Shown: positions 19,406-28,717, counted from the first letter of the stretch. The stretch is 64,000 nt of DNA from Methanothermobacter sp. (GCF_030055425.1 NZ_JASFYE010000001.1:178901-242900); one strand, 5' to 3'. Numbers and translations are program-made. Notes: generated by a model from the sequence alone, not told the origin.

Positions 19406-20269
19406 ATGGACAGAAACGGTAAGATAGTTGCTGGTTTAATTGTGGCACTCTCAATTGCAGGGCTGGTCATGTCAATTTCAGGTCTCATGGGAGGACCTGA
19501 GGGTACTGTGGCAATCATACCTGTTCACGGGGCCATAGCCTATGATTCAGCGGGGTTTTCTGATACTGTAAGCCCTGATGACATAAAGAATCTTATCGAG
19601 GAGGCCAACAGTGATCCGTCAGTTAAGGCCATAGTCCTGGATATAAACAGTCCAGGAGGGACTCCAGTTGCGAGTGAGGAACTGATGGAAGCCATAAAAA
19701 AATCTGAAAAACCTGTTGTAAGCTGGATAAGCGATTCCGGAACCTCAGGGGCATACCTTGCAGCCTCGGCATCTGACAGGATAGTTGCAAGTCCATCTGC
19801 ATGGGTCGGGAGCATAGGTGTCATACTTGACCTCACAGATCTCTCTGAGATGTACAGACAGATGGGTATAAACAAGTACGCCATAAAGGCCGGGGAGTAC
19901 AAGGATATGGGTGCGGATTACCGTATGATAACCGATGAGGAGAGGCAGATGCTCCAGTCAATGGTGAATGAGGAGTATGACTACTTCATAAGGACCGTTG
20001 CTACCAACAGAAACCTCAGCGTATCATATGTACGTGGCCTTGCAGAGGGAAGGATATTCACCGGAAGGCAGGCCCTGAAGAACCGGCTTGTGGATTATAC
20101 AGGTGGAAAGGACTATGCTGTTGATGTGGCGGCTAAAATTGCAGGTTTAAGGAACTATGACACCGTAACCCTTGAACCTCCAGGTGGATTCGTGAAGATC
20201 CTCTCAGGGATGTTATCAAAGCTTGGATTTGGAGGTTCAGCAAATACAACAGAACACCTCAAGATCTAG
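19406..20269 (+). CDS. sppA: Signal peptide peptidase SppA (S49)
   Basis: 287 aa membrane-anchored serine protease that clears cleaved signal peptides. One N-terminal membrane segment (about residues 6-28) leaves the catalytic domain outside. The nucleophile is Ser114 in SGTSGAYLAAS and the general base Lys161 in IKAGEYKDMG, both in the expected order for the short archaeal/Bacillus-like form. Oxyanion strand NSPGGTP at 81-87. ATG at 19406. It is divergent from aroK. A decayed copy of its last codons plus stop occurs 66 nt downstream. Confidence 0.93.
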   Translation: MDRNGKIVAGLIVALSIAGLVMSISGLMGGPEGTVAIIPVHGAIAYDSAGFSDTVSPDDIKNLIEEANSDPSVKAIVLDINSPGGTPVASEELMEAIKKSEKPVVSWISDSGTSGAYLAASASDRIVASPSAWVGSIGVILDLTDLSEMYRQMGINKYAIKAGEYKDMGADYRMITDEERQMLQSMVNEEYDYFIRTVATNRNLSVSYVRGLAEGRIFTGRQALKNRLVDYTGGKDYAVDVAAKIAGLRNYDTVTLEPPGGFVKILSGMLSKLGFGGSANTTEHLKI

Positions 20270-20356
20270 ATAAGAATAAAAGGATAAGATTCACGGAGTT
20301 ATTCATCAAATACAACAAAAAAGCAAAAGACCTAAGAAAGAATAAAAGGATAAGTA
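20241..20356 (+). repeat. Decayed ~66-bp tandem duplication of the sppA 3' end
   Basis: CAAATACAAC at 20241 and again at 20307, and AGAATAAAAGGATAAG near 20273 and again near 20339, define two copies at a period of 66. Copy 1 contains the sppA stop codon; copy 2 is noncoding. A TCACGGAG followed by GTTA also occurs near both copies, the second being the ribosome site of the next gene. Confidence 0.65.
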
Positions 20357-20408
20357 TTTATCCTAAAAGGATTGAAGAATTATATATCATTCTCACGGAG
20401 GTTAGGAA

Positions 20409-20666
20409 ATGGTTGTTAAGATAGAGGTTTTCACATCCCCAACCTGTCCCTACTGTCCAATGGCGATTGAGGTTGTTGATGAGGCCAAGAAAGAATTCGG
20501 GGACAAAATAGACGTTGAAAAAATTGACATAATGGTTGACCGGGAGAAGGCAATCGACTATGGCCTCATGGCAGTCCCTGCAATAGCGATAAACGGTGTT
20601 GTGAGGTTCGTTGGGGCCCCTGGCAGGGAGGAACTCTTCGAAGCCATAAGCGACGAAATTGAATAG
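20409..20666 (+). CDS. Small thioredoxin/glutaredoxin-like protein (CPYC)
   Basis: 85 aa single-domain redox protein with the thioredoxin fold. The active-site pair is in SPTCPYCPMA (Cys13 and Cys16), and the cis-Pro loop is MAVPAIAING. A CPYC motif is glutaredoxin-like, but methanogens of this group lack glutathione, and proteins of this size in Methanothermobacter behave more like thioredoxins reducing disulfides. ATG at 20409 with GGAGGTTAGG upstream. Flanked by sppA and cbiD, with no functional link visible. Confidence 0.93.
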   Translation: MVVKIEVFTSPTCPYCPMAIEVVDEAKKEFGDKIDVEKIDIMVDREKAIDYGLMAVPAIAINGVVRFVGAPGREELFEAISDEIE

Positions 20667-20704
20667 ATTACTTTTTCTTCATTAAATTTTAAAGGATTTT
20701 TCTG

Positions 20705-21802
20705 ATGAAGGATGAGAGGGTATTCGGGATCACCACGGGGACAGCTGCCACTGCAGCGGCCCTCGCATCACTTCTATGTTTAAGGGGTTGTGTGGTCAAA
20801 AGGGTCTGTGTTGAAACACCATCAGGAAAAATCGATGTGGACGTTGATTCTGTTGAAAGGATCTCCCAGGACACGGCAAGGGCCAGTGTAATAAAGAGGC
20901 CCTATGGAGACCCTGATGTCACAGTGAACCTCAGCATCATGACAGAGGTTCAGATCACGGAAAGCTCTGGAGTTGTAATCAGGGGCGGTGAGGGTGTCGG
21001 TACCGTGACAAAACCAGGTCTCCAGGTCCCCCCGGGTGAGGCTGCAATAAACCCCGTCCCCAGGAGAATGATAGAGGATAATCTCCGGAAATACTTGAAG
21101 GAGTGGGAGGGGGCGATTGTCACGGTTTCGGTTCCTGATGGGGAGAAAATCGCATCAAAAACCATGAACCCCCGCCTCGGGATTGAGGGTGGAATCTCCA
21201 TCCTGGGGACAAGTGGCATTGCAAGACCCATGTCCTCCTCAGCCTACAAAAGATCCCTTGCATGTCAAATTGACATTGCAGTCGCCCGTGGATTCAGGGA
21301 ACTCGTATTCGTCCCCGGTAACATAGGGGAAAGGTTTGCCAGGGAATACTTCAACCGGATTGAAGAGGAGCGGATAATACAGATGGCCAACTTCCCGGGT
21401 TACATGCTGGGTGAGGCAGCCAAAAAGGGTGTGAAGAGGATTACACTGATGGGCCATGCAGGTAAACTCATAAAGCTCTCTGCAGGGATATTTCAGACAA
21501 AGAATTCCATTGCAGATGCCCGTCGTGAGATAATGACCGCACATGCGGCCCTCAGCGGTGCAGCGCCAGAGGTTATAGAAAGGATCTTCAACCTTGCAAC
21601 CGTTGAGGAAATGATCAGTGAACTGAAAAAACATAGGCTGAGCGAAAGCGTATTCAACAGTATAAGTAAGTCTATAAAAGATAGATGCTACGAAAAATTC
21701 TCTTTGGATGTCGATGTATTAATCTTCAGCATGAGTGGAAGAATACTGAACTCCGACTTTAAAATTCAGCCGAATCATAGATTTGACAGAGGTGACCTAT
21801 GA
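20705..21802 (+). CDS. cbiD: Cobalt-precorrin-5B C1-methyltransferase
   Basis: SAM-dependent methylation of cobalt-precorrin-5B at C-1 in the anaerobic cobamide pathway. 365 aa. The N-terminal signature is [13 protein letters not shown] (TTGTCA-type motif), with [19 protein letters not shown] and the C-terminal [10 protein letters not shown] block that are diagnostic for CbiD. ATG at 20705. It overlaps the glycosyltransferase start by 4 nt (ATGA), an odd partnership. The 3' end (after about 21640) becomes noticeably more AT-rich, the same as the downstream gene. Confidence 0.94.
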   Translation: MKDERVFGITTGTAATAAALASLLCLRGCVVKRVCVETPSGKIDVDVDSVERISQDTARASVIKRPYGDPDVTVNLSIMTEVQITESSGVVIRGGEGVGTVTKPGLQVPPGEAAINPVPRRMIEDNLRKYLKEWEGAIVTVSVPDGEKIASKTMNPRLGIEGGISILGTSGIARPMSSSAYKRSLACQIDIAVARGFRELVFVPGNIGERFAREYFNRIEEERIIQMANFPGYMLGEAAKKGVKRITLMGHAGKLIKLSAGIFQTKNSIADARREIMTAHAALSGAAPEVIERIFNLATVEEMISELKKHRLSESVFNSISKSIKDRCYEKFSLDVDVLIFSMSGRILNSDFKIQPNHRFDRGDL

Positions 21803-22863
21803 AGAAAATTTTGATGGTTGGAAAGTTCCCACCCCATATTGGGGGTGTTGCATCCCATGTACATAATCTCTCTGTTGAACTCAAAAAAAGGGGAAATGAA
21901 GTATACGTGCTCACCTATCCACATGATAAAATCAGAGATATTGATAATATAAAGGTCTTCAGTGCGCCAACATTAAATATTAAAGGTCTGAGGGGCCTGA
22001 TTTTTATTTTTACATCAGCCGTGAAGATTATAAAGATAATAAGGAACTATGAAATAGATATAATCCACGCCCATTATATTATACCGCCTGCTCTGTCATC
22101 TTTTATTGCATCGAGACTAACTGGTAAACCATATTATGTAACTCTCCATGGCTCGGATGTCATGATACTATCTTCAAACCCCATTTTAAGACCATTATTC
22201 CGGAAAATCCTGAATAATGCTAAGAAGGTTATTGTGGTGACCGAGGCTCTTAGAGATAGGCTTCTTAGGGTTGGAATAGATAGGGACAGGATAGATGTAA
22301 TATATAATTCAGTTGATACCACCAAATTCAACCCCAATGTTAAGAGTTCTTTCAGAGAGGAAGCTGGGATAGGAAAGAATGAAAAGCTAATTCTATTTGT
22401 GGGTAACCTTGTACCCCAAAAAGGTGTCGAGTATCTAATAAAGGCGAAATTCATCATGAAAAACCCTGCAAAGCTTGTAATCACCGGTGGTGGACCCCTA
22501 TATGATAAACTGAAATCGATGGCAGGCGACGGGGAAGAGGATATCATCTTCACAGGCCCCCGCACAGACGTCAGTAACCTCATGAAAGCTGCTGATGTTG
22601 TGGTCCTTCCCTCCATCTCGGAGGGTCTTCCCATGGTTATCTTGGAGGCGATGGCAATGGGAAAACCCATCGTAGCAACGAAGGTTGGAGGAATACCTGC
22701 AGTGGTGGATGAAAATGTGGGAATTCTGGTGAATCCCGGATCACCATCTGAACTCGCCAGTGCACTGGATCATCTTCTGGAAGATGATATAAAGAGGAAA
22801 AAATTAGGTGAGAATGGACTGAAAAAGGCTCTTAAGTTCTCTAAAATTCAAATACCCTACTAA
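21799..22863 (+). CDS. Glycosyltransferase family 4
   Basis: 354 aa GT-B fold enzyme: N-terminal acceptor domain ([25 protein letters not shown]) and C-terminal nucleotide-sugar domain with [19 protein letters not shown] and the EX7E element [20 protein letters not shown]. It should transfer a sugar from an NDP-sugar (retaining mechanism) to a glycan, lipid or protein acceptor; the substrate is unknown. The C-terminus ends abruptly (KFSKIQIPY), about 10-20 residues shorter than usual, because the final helix normally contacting the N-terminal domain is missing; a small 3' frameshift or truncation is possible. Codon use is more AT-rich than neighbours (many ATA, TAT, ATT), consistent with a transferred gene. 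It overlaps cbiD by 4 nt and precedes moaC. Confidence 0.88.
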   Translation: MKKILMVGKFPPHIGGVASHVHNLSVELKKRGNEVYVLTYPHDKIRDIDNIKVFSAPTLNIKGLRGLIFIFTSAVKIIKIIRNYEIDIIHAHYIIPPALSSFIASRLTGKPYYVTLHGSDVMILSSNPILRPLFRKILNNAKKVIVVTEALRDRLLRVGIDRDRIDVIYNSVDTTKFNPNVKSSFREEAGIGKNEKLILFVGNLVPQKGVEYLIKAKFIMKNPAKLVITGGGPLYDKLKSMAGDGEEDIIFTGPRTDVSNLMKAADVVVLPSISEGLPMVILEAMAMGKPIVATKVGGIPAVVDENVGILVNPGSPSELASALDHLLEDDIKRKKLGENGLKKALKFSKIQIPY

Positions 22864-22911
22864 TATTCTTTTATAAGGTTACATGAACGAATTATCTTGT
22901 CAGTGATAAAA

Positions 22912-23397
22912 ATGAAGAAATTTAGCCATCTAAATGGAGAATCTGTGCAAATGGTTGATGTGGGTTCTAAGGCAATTGTCAGAAGGACGGCAACCGCTGA
23001 AGGTCACATATTCCTCACTAAGGACACCCTGAAATTAATCAATGAAAAAAGAATCGAAAAGGGAAATGTGCTTTCAACGGCCCAGATAGCAGCCATAGCA
23101 GCGGTTAAACGGACCTGGGACCTCATACCCCTCTGTCACCAGCTTCCTCTAACAGGGGTTGACGTTGAATTCGATGTTATGGATGACGGGATCACCGCCA
23201 GGGTGACTGTAAGGTGCGATGGAAAAACAGGTGTTGAAATGGAGGCCCTTACAGGGGTTTCTGTGGCCCTCCTTACAATCTGGGACATGGTCAAAAGTGT
23301 AGAGAAGGACGAGCATGGACAGTACCCTGAAACCAAAATCAGTAATATCAGGGTACTTAAAAAGGAGAAGGCAGAACTGGAAGAAGTGGTTGAATGA
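22912..23397 (+). CDS. moaC: Cyclic pyranopterin monophosphate synthase
   Basis: 161 aa from the ATG at 22912, preceded by AGTGAT 4 nt upstream; the longer frame from 22897 starts before this site. Converts the MoaA product to cyclic pyranopterin monophosphate on the way to molybdopterin, needed for the tungsten/molybdenum formylmethanofuran dehydrogenase. Signatures: FSHLNGESVQMVDVGSKA, LIPLCHQLPLTGVDV and TGVEMEALTGVSVALLTIWDM, all MoaC hallmarks. Overlaps Hel308 by 4 nt (ATGA). Confidence 0.95.
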   Translation: MKKFSHLNGESVQMVDVGSKAIVRRTATAEGHIFLTKDTLKLINEKRIEKGNVLSTAQIAAIAAVKRTWDLIPLCHQLPLTGVDVEFDVMDDGITARVTVRCDGKTGVEMEALTGVSVALLTIWDMVKSVEKDEHGQYPETKISNIRVLKKEKAELEEVVE

Positions 23398-25475
23398 AAT
23401 TTCTGAACCCGGAGCTGCGGAAGATCATCACCGACTGCTACCCATATATAAAATCCCTGAACCCAGCCCAGATGAGTGCTGTTGAGGCCGGTTACCTGGA
23501 ATCAGATGAAAATTTCATCATAGCCATACCAACGGCCAGTGGAAAGACCCTCCTGGGAGTTCTGGCTGCCATTCAAGCCATAATGGACGGTGGGCGGGTT
23601 ATCTACACCGTACCACTCATATCAATACAGAACGAAAAGGTAAAGGAATTCAGGAAGCTTGAAAAGCACGGTATAAGTGTGGGTAAGGATCCCCGAACCT
23701 CAGACCTGGCGGTGATGGTCTTCGAATCATTTGACAGCCTCACAAGATTCTCATGGAACACCCTGAGGGAGATTGACCTTCTCATAGTGGACGAGTTCCA
23801 TATGATCGGAGAGTACAGCAGGGGCCCTGTAATAGAATCCGCCATCACAAGGGCCAGAAAACTGAATCCCGCAATGCGCATTGTGGCCCTCTCAGCGACC
23901 CTCTCAAATATGGATGAAATAGGTGAGTGGCTTGGTGCAAGAATCGTTGAACACGACTACAGACCGGTACCCCTGCACCGGGAGGTGCTTGACACCGAGA
24001 TGTTCGGGGCCCGGGACAAGAATCAGGTTGTCCTGAAGATTCTTGAGAGGTCCATCAGTGAGGATAGCCAGACCCTGGCATTCGTATCCACAAGGAGGTT
24101 CACAGAATCCCTAGCATCCTACCTTGCAGATAGGATCAAAAAGAAGATCCCGGGGGACCTGCTGGAGAGATTCAATGAAGTGGCAGAGAGGATACTTGAC
24201 GTGCCAAGGGCCAGCGGCTCACCCCCAACATCCACCTGCCTGAAACTTGCAGACTGCATCAGGGCAGGGGTTGCATTCCACCATGCAGGCCTCTTCAACA
24301 GGCAGCGGGAAATAATAGAGGACGAATTCAGGAGGGGCAACATCCTCATGATCACAGCAACTCCCAGCCTCATGTACGGGGTGAACCTTCCCTCAAGGAC
24401 CGTTGTAATAAGGGACTACACCAGGTGGACAGGGCAGGGCCCCCAGAGGATCCCTGTATTTGATTATGAGCAGATGTCAGGGAGGGCCGGGAGACCCCTC
24501 TATGATGACATCGGCTACTCCTACCTCATAGCAAAGAGCCATGATGAGGCAATGGAACTCGAGGAGTACTATGTGAATGGTGAGGTGGAGAGGACCAACT
24601 CGAGGCTCCTGGAGAACCGGGATGCCCTCTACAGGCAGATAATCGCACAGGTGGCTTCAGGACTCGCATCCACAACTGAAGACCTTCTTGAATTCTTCAG
24701 GGAGACCTTCTATGGCTACCAGATGAGTGAAGGGCCCTTCAGCAGTGCATTTGGCATTGACAGCATTCAGTACGAAATCGAGACCGCCACAGAGTTTTTA
24801 ATTAAGAACAGGATCATATATCCTGGTCCCAGTGGCTTATCAGCAACAGAATTCGGTCTTCTAATTGCAAAATCCAGTTACGCTGTTGAAACAGCCATAA
24901 AACTCCACCAGTTTGCATCTGAAATGGATGAACTCAACATCTACCGCCTCATCTACGAGCTGACAGGGACACCCGACATTCCACTCATACCATTCAAGGG
25001 GCGGAAGAGCCACGACCCTGTACGTGAGAGGCTCATGGAACATGGAATATTTGTCATGGACGCCGGTAACACCGAGGCAACAGCAGCAGCCCTCATTGAG
25101 TGGATAAATGAGAGGACGGAGTATGAGATTGAGAACGCCTTCAATGTCTATGCGGCATCAACAAGAAGAACCGCATACGAGGCATCAAGGCTCGTTAAGT
25201 TCTTCAAGAGGATCTGTGAAATCCAGGGCGTTTATGGTTACACAGGGAAACTCGATGTTCTGGCTGCAAGACTCTACTATGGAGTCAGGGAGGACATCAT
25301 TCCACTGGTGGTTGGTGTGAGGGGCCTTGGACGTGTCAGGGCCCGTAAGATTGTTGAAACCTTTGGGGAGGACCTCAGACATGTGCGGAAGGATGAATTC
25401 AAACGAATCGATGGTATCGGGGAAAAACTCGCCGAGGCCATTAGAGGATATGCTGAGAGATCCGGCCAGCCTTAA
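23394..25475 (+). CDS. hel308: ATP-dependent DNA helicase Hel308
   Basis: 693 aa superfamily 2, Ski2-like 3'-5' DNA helicase that unwinds lagging strands at stalled replication forks. Motif I is PTASGKT (45-51 region), motif II DEFH (133-136), motif III LSATLSN, motif VI QMSGRAGRP. The second RecA domain is followed by a winged helix and a ratchet domain (about 420-610), and the C-terminus carries a helix-hairpin-helix (VRGLGRVRARKIVE, IDGIGEKLAEAI). The DEFH variant in place of DEAH/DECH is unusual but keeps the metal-binding Asp-Glu. M. thermautotrophicus Hel308 is one of the biochemically studied members. ATG overlaps moaC; the DUF2115 gene begins inside its 3' end. Confidence 0.95.
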   Translation: MKFLNPELRKIITDCYPYIKSLNPAQMSAVEAGYLESDENFIIAIPTASGKTLLGVLAAIQAIMDGGRVIYTVPLISIQNEKVKEFRKLEKHGISVGKDPRTSDLAVMVFESFDSLTRFSWNTLREIDLLIVDEFHMIGEYSRGPVIESAITRARKLNPAMRIVALSATLSNMDEIGEWLGARIVEHDYRPVPLHREVLDTEMFGARDKNQVVLKILERSISEDSQTLAFVSTRRFTESLASYLADRIKKKIPGDLLERFNEVAERILDVPRASGSPPTSTCLKLADCIRAGVAFHHAGLFNRQREIIEDEFRRGNILMITATPSLMYGVNLPSRTVVIRDYTRWTGQGPQRIPVFDYEQMSGRAGRPLYDDIGYSYLIAKSHDEAMELEEYYVNGEVERTNSRLLENRDALYRQIIAQVASGLASTTEDLLEFFRETFYGYQMSEGPFSSAFGIDSIQYEIETATEFLIKNRIIYPGPSGLSATEFGLLIAKSSYAVETAIKLHQFASEMDELNIYRLIYELTGTPDIPLIPFKGRKSHDPVRERLMEHGIFVMDAGNTEATAAALIEWINERTEYEIENAFNVYAASTRRTAYEASRLVKFFKRICEIQGVYGYTGKLDVLAARLYYGVREDIIPLVVGVRGLGRVRARKIVETFGEDLRHVRKDEFKRIDGIGEKLAEAIRGYAERSGQP

Positions 25476-25926
25476 AACCATTTTAAGGGATTGTGCAGCG
25501 TCCATCAGCATATTTGACATCATGAGAATCCGTGAATTCATTGAGAGGGAATGTGCCCACGTCCCCAGAGGGTACAGGGAGGCCTATATAAAAACCTATA
25601 CTGGAATTGCTGTTGAAGCTGTTCTTGCTCTTAAGGGCGGTGTGGTGAATATCACTGCAGATAGAAAAAGCCTTCTGAGGACACTGAAAAGATTACATGA
25701 GACCTCCAGCCCCCTTATTGTGGTTTTAACTGTTATTTACAGGAATTTTATCCTTTCAGAACCCCTCCACCCCGTGGGAACTCCTTTTCCCGGTGGCTAC
25801 TCAGTTACAGAGGAAAATGGTACATACTACTGCCCTGTGAAGGATAAGCAGAAGGATAATCCATCAGCGCTGTGTGATATCTGCATTGCAGAGCAGACCC
25901 ACATGACTCAGGGAGATGACTTCTGA
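25450..25926 (+). CDS. DUF2115 (UPF0305) protein, first of two paralogues
   Basis: 158 aa from the ATG at 25450, which overlaps the Hel308 3' end by 26 nt and has AGAGGAT just before it; the frame is open further upstream but only as a shadow of Hel308. Function unknown. The N-terminal 90 residues are helical; the conserved C-terminal part is HPVGTPFPGG followed by YYCPVKDKQ and ALCDICIAEQ, giving three Cys that may bind a metal. The downstream gene encodes a paralogue with the same block (YCPVKDRQ, ALCRFCVSRQ). The family appears confined to methanogens and relatives. The conserved block suggests a zinc-ribbon-like or Fe-S site; that is inference. Confidence 0.8.
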   Translation: MLRDPASLKTILRDCAASISIFDIMRIREFIERECAHVPRGYREAYIKTYTGIAVEAVLALKGGVVNITADRKSLLRTLKRLHETSSPLIVVLTVIYRNFILSEPLHPVGTPFPGGYSVTEENGTYYCPVKDKQKDNPSALCDICIAEQTHMTQGDDF

Positions 25927-25962
25927 TCGTGAGAACCTTTGAAAACCTGAAGGAGGGCCTCA

Positions 25963-26499
25963 ATGATCCTGGCGGATGAGATTCCAGAGAAACTGACAAA
26001 AATGGAGCTCCTTGAGATGGTTAAAAAGGAGGCTTCGTCGGTACACATAAAGGATGTGATGGACGCATCGGTTTACCTGAGGGAGGATGCCAGATACATG
26101 CCACCAAGGGAGCAGAAGGAATTCATTGAAAGGTTCACCAGGGCCTTCTTCAACAGGATAAGGGATATAAAGAATGATAAAAACATCTACCCCGGAGATG
26201 TTGACACTGAAAAGCTGTCTGAATTCATAGGTTTCCTTGATGAACAGTTAAGGCGTGCCAGGTCACAGCCTGAAAGGTGTTTCCAGAGGATCGCCCGTAT
26301 AATAACCATCTACGTAACCTTTGTAAGGGAGGAACCAGTCCACCCTGTTGGAACCCGCTTCCCCGGAGGCCTGAGGGTTAGAAGGGTGGGTGATGTCTTC
26401 TACTGCCCTGTGAAGGACAGGCAGATCAGCACCCCCACCGCCCTCTGCCGTTTCTGTGTGAGCAGGCAGGACCCTGATGTTCCAGGCGGTCATTCATAG
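25963..26499 (+). CDS. DUF2115 (UPF0305) protein, second paralogue
   Basis: 178 aa. ATG at 25963 with GGAGGGCC 4 nt upstream. Shares with its upstream neighbour the block HPVGTRFPGG, YCPVKDRQ and ALCRFCVSRQ, while the N-terminal ~100 residues have diverged (MELLEMVKKEASSVHIKDVMDASVY-like helices). It overlaps the convergent DUF308 gene by 10 nt at the 3' ends. The two paralogues with Hel308 form a likely operon. Function unknown. Confidence 0.85.
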   Translation: MILADEIPEKLTKMELLEMVKKEASSVHIKDVMDASVYLREDARYMPPREQKEFIERFTRAFFNRIRDIKNDKNIYPGDVDTEKLSEFIGFLDEQLRRARSQPERCFQRIARIITIYVTFVREEPVHPVGTRFPGGLRVRRVGDVFYCPVKDRQISTPTALCRFCVSRQDPDVPGGHS

Positions 26500-26972
26500 A
26501 GAAGAAGACCGATACCATCAATGACCAGTGAAAGACCAATCAGCCAGGCAAGGAAAACAGGGTTTCTTACGAATACTCCCAGAATGATGTAAAGGACTCC
26601 CAGAACCACAACTGATAGACCTGCAACCATTCCTGCTCTGTGCTCCCTGGAGAATAAACTTGCAACACCTGCGATTATGAGGATTATACCTGTGATGTAT
26701 ATCCAGAATGCTGCAAGGAAACTGAAGAGCGTCACGTTACCTGCAAGGGCAGCTGCAAGTATCACGCCAAGTATTCCCAGCACAACATAAATCACACCTG
26801 CCCCTCTGCTAACCTTCCATGCGTTCACGCCAAGAAGGAACAGCCAGAGCGCCAGAAAGAGAACCGCAACACCTGTGAGGACACTCAGTGTGAATATTGA
26901 AAACACCGGAAAGATTATCACAAGAATACCCAGAATCAGTGTTAAAAGACCTGGAAGTTTTGTCTCAGACAC
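26490..26972 (-). CDS. DUF308 (HdeD-like) membrane protein
   Basis: 160 aa from the GTG at 26972, chosen because GGGGTGAT stands 3 nt upstream. Six short hydrophobic segments in three pairs with the LGILVIIFPVFSIFTLSVL and LGILGVILA patterns of the DUF308/HdeD family. The name HdeD comes from an acid-resistance protein of E. coli; the role here is unknown. Its 3' end overlaps the convergent DUF2115 gene by 10 nt. Confidence 0.82.
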   Translation of the reverse strand: MSETKLPGLLTLILGILVIIFPVFSIFTLSVLTGVAVLFLALWLFLLGVNAWKVSRGAGVIYVVLGILGVILAAALAGNVTLFSFLAAFWIYITGIILIIAGVASLFSREHRAGMVAGLSVVVLGVLYIILGVFVRNPVFLAWLIGLSLVIDGIGLLLYE

Positions 26973-27041
26973 AATATCACCCCTTAACTTTTTGTATCCC
27001 ATATATGAATTAAAAACTGATAAAAAAGGATTTAATGGATT

Positions 27042-27341
27042 TCATCCGCCACCGTCACAGACCTCTGAACCCATATCAATGTCTTCAAAGTCCTCTTTCA
27101 TCCTCTTAAGCTTTTCGACGGTATCAGTTTTTCTTCCTTTCCCGGATCCCATCTTAAGCTGGGATCTGTCGATTGCCTCCAGGTAATTCGCGTTGTACCA
27201 TAGATCAGAGTCCTCCAGACGTACCCAACCATCACCATCTTCAACCTTGATGGCTGAGATCTCACCCGTCGTTCCGGTACCTGTGTAACGGACAGCCATG
27301 CCAACCGTCAGCACATTCCCGTTTACGTCCTTAACCTCCAT
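27042..27341 (-). CDS. DUF2098 protein
   Basis: About 99 aa. The sequence MAVRYTGTGTTGEISAIK, followed by GWVRLEDSDLWYNANYLEA, is the SH3-like beta domain of DUF2098, found mainly in methanogens, with a charged C-terminal helix. Function unknown. The start is uncertain: ATG at 27341 has GGTGG 5 nt upstream, while ATGs at 27356 and 27353 overlap the stop of the PRC gene and have no clear site. It is translationally linked to the PRC-barrel gene either way. Confidence 0.75.
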   Translation of the reverse strand: MEVKDVNGNVLTVGMAVRYTGTGTTGEISAIKVEDGDGWVRLEDSDLWYNANYLEAIDRSQLKMGSGKGRKTDTVEKLKRMKEDFEDIDMGSEVCDGGG

Positions 27342-27352
27342 TGTATCCACCA

Positions 27353-27619
27353 TCATTCAGGTGAAACTTCATTTGACTCCTCTTCAGGGGCCTCTTCCGC
27401 CTCATCAGCGGCTATTTTAAGTATCACATAGTCTCCAACCCTGCTCACGTTGTCCATGCCAACAATGAGTGTCCTCTGTTTAAGGGACAGCTCCCCCTTG
27501 GATATTGTAATGGAATTCACAACACCCTTTTCAGGGTCCAGTTCAAGGTCAGAGACCTTTCCTATCTCCATGGCATTCTTATCCAGCACCTTACGACCCA
27601 GGAACTCCGTTACCTTCAT
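27353..27619 (-). CDS. PRC-barrel domain protein
   Basis: 88 aa from the ATG at 27619 (GTGGTG 5 nt upstream; a longer frame to 27649 lacks a site). A single PRC barrel: KVTEFLGRKVLDKNAMEIGK, then VSDLELDPEKGVVNSI. An acidic tail (EAPEEESNEVSPE) follows. PRC barrels act in RNA processing (RimM), photosynthetic reaction centres and, in archaea, cell division (CdpB proteins). A CdpB-like role is possible, because short single-barrel archaeal proteins include such division factors, but this is not shown by the sequence. Overlaps or abuts DUF2098. Confidence 0.8.
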   Translation of the reverse strand: MKVTEFLGRKVLDKNAMEIGKVSDLELDPEKGVVNSITISKGELSLKQRTLIVGMDNVSRVGDYVILKIAADEAEEAPEEESNEVSPE

Positions 27620-27691
27620 CTTAACACCACTAACATTTATGTGCATCATGGTATAAAAAATGATTTATTCATAGCACTCCAATATAATAGC

Positions 27692-28717
27692 ATGGCTGCC
27701 GTGAAGATATTCCGGGTTCTTGGAATACCCGTTGAACTCGACATCTCATTCCTCATTCTGATGGTATTCATATACCTCCTCACCTACCTTGGTTTCCTAT
27801 CACTCAACCTTGCTGTGCTCATAACCCTCGTCTTCGTGGTGGTGGTGATACATGAACTGGCCCACTCCTATGTCGCCCTCAGGTTCGGTGTGAAGATAAG
27901 GAGCATACTCCTCCTCCCCATAGGAGGGGTTTCAAGGATGGAGGAGATACCACGGGTGCCAAGGCAGGAGTTCCTCATATCCATCGCCGGGCCACTCACA
28001 AACATCATAATGGCAGTGTTAACAGCAGTGCCAATCCTCCTGAACCTCACAGGACCCCTCAGACCATTCCTTGGAGATTTCCTGGCCGTGAATCTGGTCC
28101 TGGCACTCTTCAATCTTATACCTGCATTCCCAATGGATGGTGGGAGGATACTGAGGGCGATACTCGCTGAACGTGTGAGTTACCTGAGGGCAACCAGGAT
28201 AGCAGCGAACCTTGGTAAGGCCATTGCCGCAATGATGGCGGTCACGGGCCTCTTCTATAACCTCTTCCTGATACTGATAGGGCTCTTCATCTACATAGGT
28301 GCAGAGCAGGAGTACCAGTCAACCCTAATATCCTCGCTTCTTGAGGGGGTGACCGTGGGGGATGTGATGACCCCGGATCCTGTAACACTCAGACCTGACA
28401 TGACAGTGGGGGAGGCCCTTGATGTCATGTTCAGAAAGAAGCACATGGGTTACCCTGTAACCGATGGGGATGAGCTCGCAGGAATAGTGACGTTCCATGA
28501 CATATCAGAGGCTGCCAGAGATGTGATGGTGGGTGACGTGATGACCCCTGAGGTTGTGACTGCCGCAGAGGACGAGGAACTCACCTCTGTCCTTGAAAAA
28601 ATGAACCGCCACCAGCTTGGAAGGCTCCCTGTGATGGGTGACGGTAAACTGAAGGGTATAATTTCAAGGACAGATATAATAAGGACGCTGAATCTTATGA
28701 GAAAGGGAATCCAATGA
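27692..28717 (+). CDS. Site-2 protease family metalloprotease with two CBS domains (M50)
   Basis: 341 aa from the ATG at 27692. Intramembrane zinc protease: HELAH (His54, Glu55, His58) inside the second membrane helix and the third ligand in LIPAFPMDGGRIL. Residues from about 215 form a CBS pair (VGDVMTPDPVTLRPDMTVGE and VGDVMTPEVVTAAEDEEL), which would sense adenine nucleotides and control access to the protease. Physiological substrate unknown; S2P enzymes usually release membrane-tethered regulators. No ribosome site precedes the ATG, but a TATA-like TTTATTCATA lies about 27 nt upstream, so the mRNA is probably leaderless. The longer frame from 27641 is rejected for that reason. Confidence 0.9.
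   Translation: MAAVKIFRVLGIPVELDISFLILMVFIYLLTYLGFLSLNLAVLITLVFVVVVIHELAHSYVALRFGVKIRSILLLPIGGVSRMEEIPRVPRQEFLISIAGPLTNIIMAVLTAVPILLNLTGPLRPFLGDFLAVNLVLALFNLIPAFPMDGGRILRAILAERVSYLRATRIAANLGKAIAAMMAVTGLFYNLFLILIGLFIYIGAEQEYQSTLISSLLEGVTVGDVMTPDPVTLRPDMTVGEALDVMFRKKHMGYPVTDGDELAGIVTFHDISEAARDVMVGDVMTPEVVTAAEDEELTSVLEKMNRHQLGRLPVMGDGKLKGIISRTDIIRTLNLMRKGIQ

Noticed and set aside
25327-25449. 41-residue N-terminal extension of the first DUF2115 protein
   Set aside because: It lies in the Hel308 coding region in another frame and has no similarity to its paralogue.
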